The position numbers were made by a program, and so were the translations under genes. The notes below the pieces were generated by a model. The model was not told where the DNA came from and did no database searches. It saw nothing but the letters and a program-made list of their open reading frames with translations. 64,000 bases of DNA from Silvimonas iriomotensis (GTDB lineage: Bacteria > Pseudomonadota > Gammaproteobacteria > Burkholderiales > Chitinibacteraceae): assembly GCF_014645535.1 (NCBI RefSeq), contig NZ_BMLX01000001.1, forward strand, positions 489,169 to 553,168. Direction: 5' to 3'. Below, one piece after another: positions 36,008-44,926 of the stretch (positions within the stretch are counted from its first letter, which is position 1; every line of letters begins with the position of its first letter).

Positions 36008-36760
36008 ATGCTGTTAAAAGACAAAACCGTCATCGTCACCGGTGGCTCCCGCGGGATTGGCCGCGCCGTGGCGGTGGCTTGTGCGCAGCATGGCGCCAAT
36101 GTGGTGGTCAGCCATCACAGCCATGCCGATGAAACCATTGCCGACATCAAAGCCCTGGGCCGTGGCGTGGTCGCCGTGAAGGGCGATGTGGCCGATCCGC
36201 ACACCGCGCAATTACTGGTACAGGCGGCAGTAGAACACTTTGGCGGGGTGGATGTGCTGGTCAGCAACGCCGGCATCTGCCCGTTCCACGGCTTTCTGGA
36301 CATGCCGCTGGAAACCTTCCAGCGCACCATGGAAGTCAACCTGCATGGCGCGTTTTACGTGACGCAGGCCGTGGCCAACCGCATGAAAGACCAGGGTCGG
36401 GGCGGTTCCATCATTGCCATCAGCTCGATCAGCGCGCTGGTGGGCGGCGAGTATCAGACCCACTACACGCCGACCAAGGCGGGTGTGCATTCGCTGATGC
36501 AATCGACCGCCATTGCGCTGGGCAAATATGGCATCCGCTGTAACTCGGTCATGCCGGGCACGATTCTCACCGACATCAACAAAGACGACCTCTCTGATCC
36601 GGAAAAAGTGGCGTATTTCAACAAACGCATTCCGCTGGGCCGCATGGGCCAGCCAGAGGATATCGGCGGCGCGGTGGTGTTTCTGGCCTCGGATATGGCG
36701 GCGTATGTCACCGGCGCATCGCTGCTGGTTGATGGCGGCTTGTTTGTGAATCTGCAGTAA
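36008..36760 (+). CDS. L-rhamnose 1-dehydrogenase (SDR family)
   Basis: The 250-residue short-chain dehydrogenase has TGGSRGIG at 11-18, SNAG near 86-89 and Y153-TPT-K157. It sits between rhmD and the mutarotase, and the cluster otherwise lacks the first oxidation step, so it is assigned as the enzyme converting L-rhamnose to L-rhamnono-lactone. GGAG at 35993-35996 precedes the start. The nucleotide preference cannot be read safely. Confidence 0.75.
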   Translation: MLLKDKTVIVTGGSRGIGRAVAVACAQHGANVVVSHHSHADETIADIKALGRGVVAVKGDVADPHTAQLLVQAAVEHFGGVDVLVSNAGICPFHGFLDMPLETFQRTMEVNLHGAFYVTQAVANRMKDQGRGGSIIAISSISALVGGEYQTHYTPTKAGVHSLMQSTAIALGKYGIRCNSVMPGTILTDINKDDLSDPEKVAYFNKRIPLGRMGQPEDIGGAVVFLASDMAAYVTGASLLVDGGLFVNLQ

Positions 36761-36778
36761 CACAAGACGGCGGCGATC

Positions 36779-37093
36779 ATGCAAACCCACGCTTTTCGCA
36801 TGCAACTGAACCCGGGTCAGGCGGCGGAGTACATGCGTCGTCATGACGAAATCTGGCCGGAACTGGTCGTGGCGCTCAAAGCTGCCGGCATCAGCGATTA
36901 CCGCATTTTTCTGGACGCACAGACACACGCCTTGTTTGCCGTGCTCAAAGCCACAGACGATCACCGCATGGCCGATCTGCCGCAACTGCCGGTCATGCGC
37001 CGCTGGTGGGATTACATGGCCGACATCATGGCCACAGAGCCTGATCACAAACCGCAGCAATGGGCGCTGACGCCCGTGTTTTACATGGAGTGA
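36779..37093 (+). CDS. rhaM: L-rhamnose mutarotase
   Basis: The 104-residue protein matches E. coli RhaM in length and motifs: FRMQLNPGQAAEYMRRHDEIWPELVVALKAAGISDYRIFLD and MRRWWDYMADIMATEPDHKP. It interconverts the alpha and beta anomers of L-rhamnose, feeding the dehydrogenase. It begins 18 bases after the dehydrogenase stop and three bases before the lactonase start, so it is inside the operon. It supports rhamnose rather than fucose as the substrate. Confidence 0.92.
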   Translation: MQTHAFRMQLNPGQAAEYMRRHDEIWPELVVALKAAGISDYRIFLDAQTHALFAVLKATDDHRMADLPQLPVMRRWWDYMADIMATEPDHKPQQWALTPVFYME

Positions 37094-37096
37094 CGC

Positions 37097-37987
37097 ATGA
37101 CGCTTCAGGTTGTTGATCCGCACGTGCACCTGTGGGCCCCCGGCACCTTGCGCTACCCCTGGATGGAAAGCGACGCCGTCGGCTTTAACGGTGATGTGAC
37201 GCCGGTAAAGAAAATCTACGCCCCGGCCGACTTGCTGGCTGATGCGGGTGACGCGGTGCAGGTGCTTAAAGCCGTGCACATTGAAGCCATCGCCGCTGAC
37301 CCGCTGGCCGAAACGCAATGGGTGCAAGCCCAGGCCGATGCGCAGGATGTGCTCAAGATCGGCATCGTCGGGTATGCCGACTTTACCCGGCCGGATGTAG
37401 AAGCCTTGCTGGCTGCGCAGTGCCAAAGCCGTGCCATGCGAGGCATCCGCCAGATTCTGAACGTGCACGCCAATCCGCTGTACGACTACGTTGGCCGGCA
37501 CTACATGGACGACGCAACCTGGCAGCGCAATTTCAGATTGCTGGGCAAGTACGGGCTGAACTTCGACATGCAGTTGTACCCGTCGCAAATGCACGCCGCT
37601 GCCGCGCTGGCCCGCGACAACCCGGACGTGACCTTTGTACTCAACCACGCCGGCATGTTTGTCGATCGCGACAGCGTGGCGGGTTGGGCGGCCTGGCGCG
37701 ACGGGCTGGCACTTTTGGCGACGCTGCCGAACATGGCGGTAAAGATCAGCGGCCTGGGCATGTTTGACCATCACTGGACGGCGGAAAGCCTGCGCCCCTA
37801 CGTCTTGCAGGTCATCGACACGTTCGGTGCTGATCGCTGCATGTTCGCCTCCAATTTTCCGGTGGACAAGCTCTATAGCAACTATCCGGCGGTGTGGCAG
37901 GCGTTTGCACAGATTGTCGGCGGGGCCAGCGATTCTGAAAAAGCACAGTTGTTCCGGATGAATGCAGAGCGGGTGTACCGGTTGTGA
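37097..37987 (+). CDS. L-rhamnono-lactonase (amidohydrolase family)
   Basis: The 296-residue protein is an amidohydrolase of the TIM-barrel lactonase type: VVDPHVHLWAPGTLRYPWMES (His-x-His), VKAVHIEAIAAD, FVLNHAGMF, KISGLGMFDHHW and MFASNFPVDKLYSNYPAV. It should open L-rhamnono-lactone to L-rhamnonate (LRA2 step). Close relatives hydrolyse L-fuconolactone, so the name depends on the neighbours. Its start is three bases after the rhaM stop. Confidence 0.8.
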   Translation: MTLQVVDPHVHLWAPGTLRYPWMESDAVGFNGDVTPVKKIYAPADLLADAGDAVQVLKAVHIEAIAADPLAETQWVQAQADAQDVLKIGIVGYADFTRPDVEALLAAQCQSRAMRGIRQILNVHANPLYDYVGRHYMDDATWQRNFRLLGKYGLNFDMQLYPSQMHAAAALARDNPDVTFVLNHAGMFVDRDSVAGWAAWRDGLALLATLPNMAVKISGLGMFDHHWTAESLRPYVLQVIDTFGADRCMFASNFPVDKLYSNYPAVWQAFAQIVGGASDSEKAQLFRMNAERVYRL

Positions 37988-38048
37988 GGTCAGGGGATCG
38001 AGGTAAGTCAGTGCGGGTATGAACTGGAAGCGCGCTACCCCCTGATTT

Positions 38049-38183
38049 GTCATTCCAGCAAAGGCAGCAATCCAGTTCTGAACACCCGTGTCGCAGGCGC
38101 TGATATGAGGTGTTTTTGGTGTTCTTGCAAAAATCAGGCCACCTTCGGCGCACGTGCCCGATTCCTGCTTTCGCAGGAACGAC
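38049..38183. repeat. Paired GTCATTCC element before the ABC transporter genes
   Basis: GTCATTCCAGC...GCAATCCAG at the left and GATTCCTGCTTTCGCAGGAAC-GAC at the right form a diverged inverted pair. It separates the enzyme genes from the transporter genes. The 37988-38227 gap otherwise holds only the next ribosome-binding region. Confidence 0.6.
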
Positions 38184-38227
38184 GAAGTGGCAGGGCGGGT
38201 AACAAAGTACGTTTCAAGGACGATGCA

Positions 38228-39754
38228 ATGAGCGATCAACCCCTCCAGCCCCGGCTGGAACTGCGCGGTGCCAGCAAGGCCTTTGGCGAAGTCCAGGCCC
38301 TGCTCAATGGCTGCCTCTCGCTCTACCCGGGCGAGGTCCATGCCTTGCTGGGCGAGAACGGCGCGGGCAAGTCCACGCTGGTGAAAATCCTGGCCGGCGT
38401 CCACAAGCCCGACACCGGCACGCTGGTGATTGATGGCCGGCAACGCCACTTCACGCGGCCGTCAGACGCGCTGGAGGCCGGCATTGCGGTGATCTATCAG
38501 GAACCCACGCTGTTTGCCGATCTCTCGATTGCCGAGAACATCTACATGGGCCGCCAGCCGCTTGATCGCCTGGGGCGTATCCGCTACGACGAGATGAACC
38601 GCTGGACGCAGGAAATGCTGCAGTCTTTGGGTGTATCGCTCAAAGCCACGCAGCTGGTGCGCGGTTTGTCGATTGCTGATCAGCAAGTGGTCGAGATCGC
38701 CAAGGCGCTTTCGCTCAACGCCAATGTGCTGATCATGGATGAACCGACCGCCGCGCTGTCACGCCCGGAAGTAGAGCGCCTGTTCAGCATTGCCGAGCGC
38801 CTGCGCGCCGCCAATGTCGCCATCCTGTTTATTACGCACCGGCTGGAAGAAGTGTTCCGCCTGACCCAGCGCGTCACCATCATGCGCGACGGCGCGGCGG
38901 TGCATTTCGCCATGACGGCCGAGATGGATCACGACAGCATTGTCGCCCGCATGGTGGGGCGTGATCTCTCTACCTATTACCCCAAGGCCGATGTCACGCC
39001 GGGCGAGGTCGGTTTGTCGGTGCGGCGGCTGTCGCGTACCGGCGTGTTCCGCGATATCTCGTTTGACGTGCGTAAAGGCGAGATCGTCGCGCTGTCCGGC
39101 CTTGTCGGCGCGGGCCGCAGCGAAGTCGCCCGCGCTATTTTCGGGGTTGATCCGGTTGATAGCGGCGAGGTCCACGTCATGGGCCAGAAGCTCAAGCTGG
39201 GCAAGCCCGCTACCGCAGTGCGCGCCGGCGTGGCGCTGGTGCCGGAGGACCGCCGCCAGCAAGGCCTGGCGCTGGATATGCCGATTGCGCGCAATACCTC
39301 GCTCACCGTGCTGGGCAAGCTGGTGCGCTTCGGGCTGATCTCGGGCAAGGCCGAGCGTGATCTGGCCACGGAATGGGGCAGCAAACTCAAGCTCAAGGCC
39401 CACACTGTCGACGCCCCGGCCGGCACGCTCTCTGGCGGTAACCAGCAAAAGGTGGTGCTGGGCAAATGGCTGGCCACGCATCCGCGCGTGCTGATCATCG
39501 ACGAACCCACGCGCGGGATCGACGTCGGCGCCAAGGCAGAGGTCTACCAGACCATGGCCGACCTGGTGAAAGAGGGCATGGCCGTGCTGATGATCTCCAG
39601 CGAACTGCCCGAAGTGCTGGGCATGGCTGACCGTGTGCTGGTGATGCACGAAGGCCGTATCACGGCGGATATCCCGCGTGATCAGGCCAACGAAGAACGC
39701 ATCATGGCCGCCGCGCTGGGCCAGACTGATCCCGCCTCCAGGAAAGCAGCATGA
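38228..39754 (+). CDS. Sugar ABC transporter ATPase (tandem domains, rhamnose type)
   Basis: The 508-residue protein has two fused ATPase domains, as in the RbsA/RhaT importer class. The first has Walker [10 protein letters not shown] (42-50). The second has a degenerate Walker A ([19 protein letters not shown]), signature [15 protein letters not shown] and Walker [19 protein letters not shown]. It powers a sugar importer with the two permeases and the binding protein that follow. Placement after the rhamnose enzymes implies L-rhamnose as the substrate, like RhaSTPQ of rhizobia. Confidence 0.88.
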   Translation: MSDQPLQPRLELRGASKAFGEVQALLNGCLSLYPGEVHALLGENGAGKSTLVKILAGVHKPDTGTLVIDGRQRHFTRPSDALEAGIAVIYQEPTLFADLSIAENIYMGRQPLDRLGRIRYDEMNRWTQEMLQSLGVSLKATQLVRGLSIADQQVVEIAKALSLNANVLIMDEPTAALSRPEVERLFSIAERLRAANVAILFITHRLEEVFRLTQRVTIMRDGAAVHFAMTAEMDHDSIVARMVGRDLSTYYPKADVTPGEVGLSVRRLSRTGVFRDISFDVRKGEIVALSGLVGAGRSEVARAIFGVDPVDSGEVHVMGQKLKLGKPATAVRAGVALVPEDRRQQGLALDMPIARNTSLTVLGKLVRFGLISGKAERDLATEWGSKLKLKAHTVDAPAGTLSGGNQQKVVLGKWLATHPRVLIIDEPTRGIDVGAKAEVYQTMADLVKEGMAVLMISSELPEVLGMADRVLVMHEGRITADIPRDQANEERIMAAALGQTDPASRKAA

Positions 39755-40812
39755 GTACCGCATTCATGAACCAACACACACAAAGCCTGGCGCCTGGCGC
39801 GGCCAACTCCCCCACGCCGGAGCGTCAGCGCTGGTTCCTGGTGCTGGCCCGTAACCGGGAAAGCACGCTGCTGGTGGTTTTGCTGCTGCTGATCATCGGC
39901 ACCGGCATGGCAGAACCGGCGTTCCTCTCCTGGCACAACGCGCGCGATGTGCTGCTGAACGTGGCGATCACCGCCATCCTGACCGCCGGCATGACGGTGG
40001 TGATGCTGATGCGGCATATCGATCTGTCGGTCAGTTCCACGCTGGGGGTGACGGCGTATGCGGTCGGCAGCCTTTTCATTGCCATGCCCGGTTTGCCGGT
40101 GCCGCTGGCGATTGTCGCCGGGGTGCTGATTGGTCTTGCCGCCGGTGGCGTGAACGGCGCGCTGGTGACGTTTGGCCGGGTGCCCTCGCTGGTGGCCACG
40201 CTCTCTACGCTCTACATCTTCCGGGGCATTGATTACGCCTGGGTGCACGGCGGCCAGATCAACGCCACCAGCCTGCCGGATGCGTTCTCGCACATTGCCA
40301 CCGGCAACGTGCTGGGCCTGCCCATTCTGGTGATCATCGCCGCCGTGGTGCTGGCGGGCGTCGGGTACTACCTCAAATTTTTCCGCGGTGGCCGCGAGTT
40401 CTACGCCATTGGCTCTAACCCGGAAGCCGCCACGCTGGCCGGCATCCGCGTCAATCGCCGCGTGTTTGTGGGCTTTTTGCTCTCTGGCGCACTGGCCGGG
40501 CTGGCCGGCGTGCTGTGGCTGGCGCGCTTTGGCACGGTGGATGCCAGCACCGGCAAGGGCATCGAGTTGCAAGTCGTCGCCGCGGCGGTGGTCGGCAGCG
40601 TGGCCATTACCGGCGGCGTCGGCAATGTCTGGGGCGCCACGCTGGGGGCTTTGCTGCTGGGCGTGATCAATATCTCGCTGGTGGTGCTGCGCGTGTCGTC
40701 CTTCTGGCAACTGGCCATCCAGGGCGCGCTGATTGTGCTGGCGATTGTCAGTGACACGCTGTTGTCACGGCGCATTGCCAAGTGGTCGATGAAGAAGCGG
40801 GAACTGGGTTGA
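39751..40812 (+). CDS. Sugar ABC transporter permease 1
   Basis: The 353-residue protein has about nine to ten transmembrane segments and BPD_transp_2 features ([69 protein letters not shown]). It overlaps the ATPase stop by ATGA, so the two are translationally coupled. It forms the import channel together with the next permease. Confidence 0.88.
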   Translation: MSTAFMNQHTQSLAPGAANSPTPERQRWFLVLARNRESTLLVVLLLLIIGTGMAEPAFLSWHNARDVLLNVAITAILTAGMTVVMLMRHIDLSVSSTLGVTAYAVGSLFIAMPGLPVPLAIVAGVLIGLAAGGVNGALVTFGRVPSLVATLSTLYIFRGIDYAWVHGGQINATSLPDAFSHIATGNVLGLPILVIIAAVVLAGVGYYLKFFRGGREFYAIGSNPEAATLAGIRVNRRVFVGFLLSGALAGLAGVLWLARFGTVDASTGKGIELQVVAAAVVGSVAITGGVGNVWGATLGALLLGVINISLVVLRVSSFWQLAIQGALIVLAIVSDTLLSRRIAKWSMKKRELG

Positions 40813-40866
40813 GGAGTGAGGAGTGGTGTCACTGCTTGCCGGGTTCACCCCAACGACCCACCCGCT

Positions 40867-40966
40867 CGTCATTCCTGCGCAGGCAGGAATCCAGAACGCC
40901 CGCCTTCCTCGCCCGATGACCAGCGCCTGCGGCGCAACCGGTTTACAGCCGGAATCCGCAATGACG
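40867..40966. repeat. Paired GTCATTCC element between the two permease genes
   Basis: CGTCATTCCTGCGCAGGCAG at the left contains a perfect 20-bp ATTCCT-N8-AGGAAT palindrome. The right end GGAATCCGCAATGACG is a shortened inverse copy. The left end is identical to the one at 47432 in composite element 2. Confidence 0.7.
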
Positions 40967-41035
40967 CATTGAAGATGTTGCAGCAGCAAACGATCAACCG
41001 GTTTTTTTGAAGCACGGCAAAAAAAGGAAACACCC

Positions 41036-42037
41036 ATGGACACACCCCGAAAACTGAATCTGCGCTTCTCATGGGAAGCCATGCTCTGCGTCGTGCTGGT
41101 CATGTCGCTGGGGCTGGGGCGCGGTTTGTCTGGCGAGTTCCTTGGCGCGGCCAATATGTCCAACCTGCTGGCGGACTTCACCGAAATCGCCCTCATGGCC
41201 TTGCCGATGACGCTGATCATTGTCGCGGCAGAGATCGACCTCTCTGTGGCCTCGGTCATGGGCATGTCCAGCGCCTTGATGGGCGTGCTCTGGCACATGG
41301 GCCTGCCCATGCCGCTGGTGGTCGTCCTGGTGCTGGCAGCCGGGGTGCTGGCGGGCTTGTTCAACGGTCTGGTGATTGTGCGGCTGGGCTTGCCCTCGCT
41401 GGCCATCACCATCGGCACGCTGGCCATGTTTCGCGGTTTTTCTTACCTGCTGCTGGGCGATCAGGCCATCGCAGACTTCCCGGCCAACTGGACCACTTTT
41501 GGCATCAGCACGGTGGGCGACAGCTTTTTGCCGCAACCCTTCATCCTGGTGATCCTTGCCGCTATCGGTTTTACCGTGCTGCTGCAATCCACGGCGTTTG
41601 GCCGCAGCCTGTACGCCATTGGCAGCAACCAGACCGCCGCGCATTTCTCTGGCGTGGATGTCGCCCGCACCAAGATCAAGCTCTTTGTCTTGTCCGGCTT
41701 CATGAGCGCGCTGGCCGGGATCATCTACACGCTGCGTTTCTCCAGCGCCCGGGGGGATAACGGCGAGGGGTTTGAACTGTCTGTCGTCGCTGCGGTGCTG
41801 TTTGGCGGGGTGAGCATTTTTGGCGGCAAGGGCTCGCTGGTGGGCGTGTTGTTGTCGCTGCTGATTATCGGCGTGCTGAAGAACGCGCTGACCTTGTATG
41901 ACGTGTCCAGCGAGGTACTGACGATTGTGACCGGCTTGCTGCTGCTGTCGTCTGTGCTGGTGCCGAATATTGCAGAGCGGCTGCGGGCCGCGCGGATCAA
42001 ACGCGTTATGGCAGCGAAGGCTGTCGCTGCACGGTAG
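41036..42037 (+). CDS. Sugar ABC transporter permease 2
   Basis: The 333-residue protein is a second BPD_transp_2 permease with LIIVAAEIDLSVASVMGMSSALMG, VRLGLPSLAITIGTLAMFRGFSYLLLGD and SLYAIGSNQTAAHFSGVDV. AAAGGAAA at 41023-41030 precedes its start. The gap of 223 bp from the first permease is filled by the paired palindrome above. It forms the heterodimeric channel of the importer. Confidence 0.88.
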   Translation: MDTPRKLNLRFSWEAMLCVVLVMSLGLGRGLSGEFLGAANMSNLLADFTEIALMALPMTLIIVAAEIDLSVASVMGMSSALMGVLWHMGLPMPLVVVLVLAAGVLAGLFNGLVIVRLGLPSLAITIGTLAMFRGFSYLLLGDQAIADFPANWTTFGISTVGDSFLPQPFILVILAAIGFTVLLQSTAFGRSLYAIGSNQTAAHFSGVDVARTKIKLFVLSGFMSALAGIIYTLRFSSARGDNGEGFELSVVAAVLFGGVSIFGGKGSLVGVLLSLLIIGVLKNALTLYDVSSEVLTIVTGLLLLSSVLVPNIAERLRAARIKRVMAAKAVAAR

Positions 42038-42137
42038 GCAAATTCATGACGAAATCCCGGTCCACAAGACCGGCTTAAGCGGTACCCAAAAACCACGGTC
42101 AAACCACCGACCAGATACACACACGAGGAGTCGACTC

Positions 42138-43139
42138 ATGCACAGAAACATCAAGTTACTGGCCATGCCGGTACTGCTTGCGGCGCTGCTGTCTGCCACA
42201 GCAATGGGCGCGGGGATCAAGAAAGATTTGAAGATCGCGTTCCTGCCCAAACAGATCAACAACCCGTATGAAGTGATCGCTGACAACGGCGGCCTTGAGG
42301 CGATCAAGGAAATGGGCGGCGTGGGCAAGGTGGTCGGCCCGTCGGATGCTGGCGCGTCGTCGCAGGTGTCGTACATCAACACGCTGATCACGCAAAAGCA
42401 GAACGCCATCGTGATCGCCGCCAATGATGCCAATGCCGTGGTGCCATACCTGAAGAAGGCGCAGGCGCAAGGCATCAAGGTGGTGACGTTTGACTCGGAT
42501 ACCGCACCGGAAGGCCGTGCGCTGTTCATCAACCAGGCTGACAGCGAATCCATTGGCCGTGGCCAGATCCAGTTGTTGTCCAAACTGATTGGCGGCGAGG
42601 GCGAGTTTGCCATTCTGTCGGCCACGCCCAACGCCACCAACCAGAACACCTGGATCAAGTGGATGGAGGATGAACTGAAGAAGCCGGAATACGCCAAGAT
42701 CAAACTGGTGAAGGTGGCCTATGGCAACGACGATGACCAGAAATCCTTCGTTGAAACCCAGGGTCTGCTGCAAGCGTATCCGAACCTGAAAGCCATCGTC
42801 GCCCCGACCACGGTGGGTATCTCTGCGGCAGCGCGTTATATCTCGACATCGCCCAAGAAAGGTACGTTTGTGGTGACCGGTCTGGGTACGCCTAACCAGA
42901 TGCGTGCGTTCGTGAAGAACGGCACGGTCAAGGCCTTCCAGTTGTGGGATCCGGGCGCACTAGGTTACCTGGCGGCTTACGCTGCGGCTAACCTGGCTTC
43001 GGGCAACATCACCGGTAAAGAAGGCGAAACCTTTGAAGCCGGCAAACTGGGCAAGCGCACTGTGGGCAAGAGCGGCGAGGTGATCCTTGGACCACCGACC
43101 ACGTTTGATGCTTCCAACATCGACAACTTCAATTTCTGA
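42138..43139 (+). CDS. Periplasmic sugar-binding protein (rhamnose type)
   Basis: The 333-residue protein has a signal peptide (LLAMPVLLAALLSATAMGAG) and a periplasmic-binding-protein-like domain: LKIAFLPKQINNPYEVIADNGGLEAIKEMGG, NTLITQKQNAIVIAANDANAVVPYLKKAQAQGIKVVTFDSD. This resembles RhaS, the binding protein of the rhizobial rhamnose importer, and LsrB-class proteins. ACGAGGAG at 42123-42130 is a strong ribosome site, fitting the usual high abundance of binding proteins. It ends the ABC operon. Confidence 0.88.
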   Translation: MHRNIKLLAMPVLLAALLSATAMGAGIKKDLKIAFLPKQINNPYEVIADNGGLEAIKEMGGVGKVVGPSDAGASSQVSYINTLITQKQNAIVIAANDANAVVPYLKKAQAQGIKVVTFDSDTAPEGRALFINQADSESIGRGQIQLLSKLIGGEGEFAILSATPNATNQNTWIKWMEDELKKPEYAKIKLVKVAYGNDDDQKSFVETQGLLQAYPNLKAIVAPTTVGISAAARYISTSPKKGTFVVTGLGTPNQMRAFVKNGTVKAFQLWDPGALGYLAAYAAANLASGNITGKEGETFEAGKLGKRTVGKSGEVILGPPTTFDASNIDNFNF

Positions 43140-43177
43140 TGACAGTTTGACGGCCTGACCCACCGGGCCGTTACGCG

Positions 43178-43211
43178 CCGGCATGATGCCACCTGGGCTG
43201 CATCATGCCGG
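43178..43211. terminator. Long GC-rich inverted repeat between convergent genes
   Basis: CCGGCATGATGC (43178-43189) and GCATCATGCCGG (43200-43211) are perfect 12-bp arms with a 10-base loop, located between the sugar-binding-protein gene and the convergent mscS gene. There is no T-run, so it is either a factor-assisted terminator or a mRNA 3' end stabiliser. Confidence 0.5.
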
Positions 43212-43221
43212 TATCGTGGCG

Positions 43222-44040
43222 TCAGGCGCGCTGCGTAATGGTCACGGTTTTTTTCAGTTCTGGCGGTACTTGACCCAGCAATTCGCTCTTTACGCTCAGG
43301 AAATCCGCGTTCTGCGTCCATGCATACACGGTGATGCGGGTGCCGACGTCGGTGAAGTCGGACACCACGACATTGGGCGCGGGGTCGGTGAGGATGCGGT
43401 TGTCAGAGTCAATCAGCATGCGCAAGTGCTCAATCGCGTTGGTCACTTCTGTATGCGGCACCACCAGATGCGCTTCAATCCGGCGCGTGCCGTTGCTGCT
43501 GTAATTGGTAATGGCGTTGCTCCACAACTGGCTGTTGGGCACAAACATGCCCTGGCCGTCGGCCTTGTTGAGCCGTGTGTAAAACAGGCTGATTTCCTTG
43601 ACGGTGCCGGCAATGGTGCCGGCGCCTTCGATATAGTCGCCCACCTTGAACGGCCGCAGCAGCAAGATCATGAAGCCGGCGGCGATATTCTGCAGCGTGC
43701 CTTGCAGCGCCAGACCAATCGCCAGACCGGCAGCGCCCAGTGCCGCCACAATGCTGGTGGTGCGCACGCCAAAGCGGTCCAGTGCGGCGGTGAGTGCCAC
43801 AAGGCGCACGGTCCATTCAATAATGCTGGCCAGCACCGGGCGAATGGTGGCGTCGGCGCTGGTGCGGGCCAGAGAACGCATGACCATGGCGCTGATCCGG
43901 TTGGATAACCACCAGCCCACAATCAGGATGATGGCGGCAAAGACGATATCCACACCAAAGCTCAATGCGTGGGTGGTCAGCCAGTCCAGGGTGTATTGTG
44001 TGTGCGCAGGTGCGGATGCAGTCGCGGTCGCGATGGGCAT
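43222..44040 (-). CDS. Small MscS-family mechanosensitive channel
   Basis: The 272-residue protein has the size and plan of E. coli MscS: hydrophobic helix near 30-50 (FAAIILIVGWWLSNRI), the pore helix AALGAAGLAIGLALQGTLQNIAAGFMILLLRPFKVGDYIEGAG and a beta-rich cytoplasmic cage domain. It gates in response to membrane tension and protects from osmotic down-shock. It interrupts the rhamnose/lactate gene region on the opposite strand. Confidence 0.9.
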   Translation of the reverse strand: MPIATATASAPAHTQYTLDWLTTHALSFGVDIVFAAIILIVGWWLSNRISAMVMRSLARTSADATIRPVLASIIEWTVRLVALTAALDRFGVRTTSIVAALGAAGLAIGLALQGTLQNIAAGFMILLLRPFKVGDYIEGAGTIAGTVKEISLFYTRLNKADGQGMFVPNSQLWSNAITNYSSNGTRRIEAHLVVPHTEVTNAIEHLRMLIDSDNRILTDPAPNVVVSDFTDVGTRITVYAWTQNADFLSVKSELLGQVPPELKKTVTITQRA

Positions 44041-44180
44041 GGGTTTCTCCTTGATGCCGTGTTGTAAAGGCGGCTTTGAACATCAGTACGACTGACCTTG
44101 CCTGGCGGTGTTCCGGCAAGTGTGCAAAATCCGGTTTTCGCTGACAGGGCGAACCGCAAAACAGAGAGCAGATACACACA

Positions 44181-44924
44181 ATGAAAGTGGCTTTGTTTAT
44201 CCCCTGTTTTATCGATGCCTTCTTCCCGGAAGTGGGCATTGCCACGCTGGAACTGCTGGAGAAAACCGGGTGCAGCGTGGTCTATCCGTTTGACCAGACC
44301 TGTTGCGGCCAGCCCATGGGCAACAGTGGTTGCGAGGCCGACGCACGTGGCGCGGAGGCCTTGTTTGTCAAAAACTTTGCCGATTACGACTACGTGGTCT
44401 CGCCCAGTGGCAGTTGCGTGCACCATGTGCGTGATCACTTCACCGCGGTAGAACAGGACGCCGCCACGCGCAAAGTGCGCGCTTCAACCTATGAACTGGT
44501 TGAGTTCCTGCACGATGTCCTCAAGATCACCGATTTTCCGTGGGCGGAGTTTCCGCACAAGGTCGGCCTGCACAATAGCTGCGGCACCTTGCGCCGGCTG
44601 GGCCACGCCAGCCCGAGCGAGCTCAATGTCGCCCCCTGGTCCAAACCGCTGGATTTGCTGCGCGGGGTCAAAGGGATCGAGTTCGTTACGCCCCAACGCC
44701 CGGATGAATGCTGCGGCTTTGGCGGGACTTTTTGCGTGACCGAAGAACCGGTCTCTGCCCGCATGGGTTATGACAAAGTGCGCGACCACGCCGGAGCAGG
44801 GGCCGAGTACATTGTCTCTGCCGACATGTCTTGCCTGATGCACCAGAAAGGCTGTGCCGAGCGGCTGGGTATGCCGCTGCGGTTCATCCACATTGCGCAA
44901 ATCCTCAACGGGGCGCGGCACTGA
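44181..44924 (+). CDS. lutA: L-lactate oxidation iron-sulfur protein LutA
   Basis: The 247-residue protein has two CCG domains: FDQTCCGQPMGNSGC near 35-50 and DECCGFGGTFCVTEEPVSARM near 172-192, which bind Fe-S clusters. This is the LutA/LldE subunit of the three-protein L-lactate dehydrogenase that oxidises L-lactate to pyruvate. lutB starts two bases after its stop. It follows the rhamnose cluster, whose last step releases L-lactate. Confidence 0.92.
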   Translation: MKVALFIPCFIDAFFPEVGIATLELLEKTGCSVVYPFDQTCCGQPMGNSGCEADARGAEALFVKNFADYDYVVSPSGSCVHHVRDHFTAVEQDAATRKVRASTYELVEFLHDVLKITDFPWAEFPHKVGLHNSCGTLRRLGHASPSELNVAPWSKPLDLLRGVKGIEFVTPQRPDECCGFGGTFCVTEEPVSARMGYDKVRDHAGAGAEYIVSADMSCLMHQKGCAERLGMPLRFIHIAQILNGARH

Positions 44925-44926
44925 TC

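Noticed and set aside
32757-37987. L-fucose instead of L-rhamnose pathway
   Set aside because: SDR, lactonase and hydrolase genes fit both, but the dehydratase matches L-rhamnonate dehydratase closely and the mutarotase matches RhaM rather than FucU.
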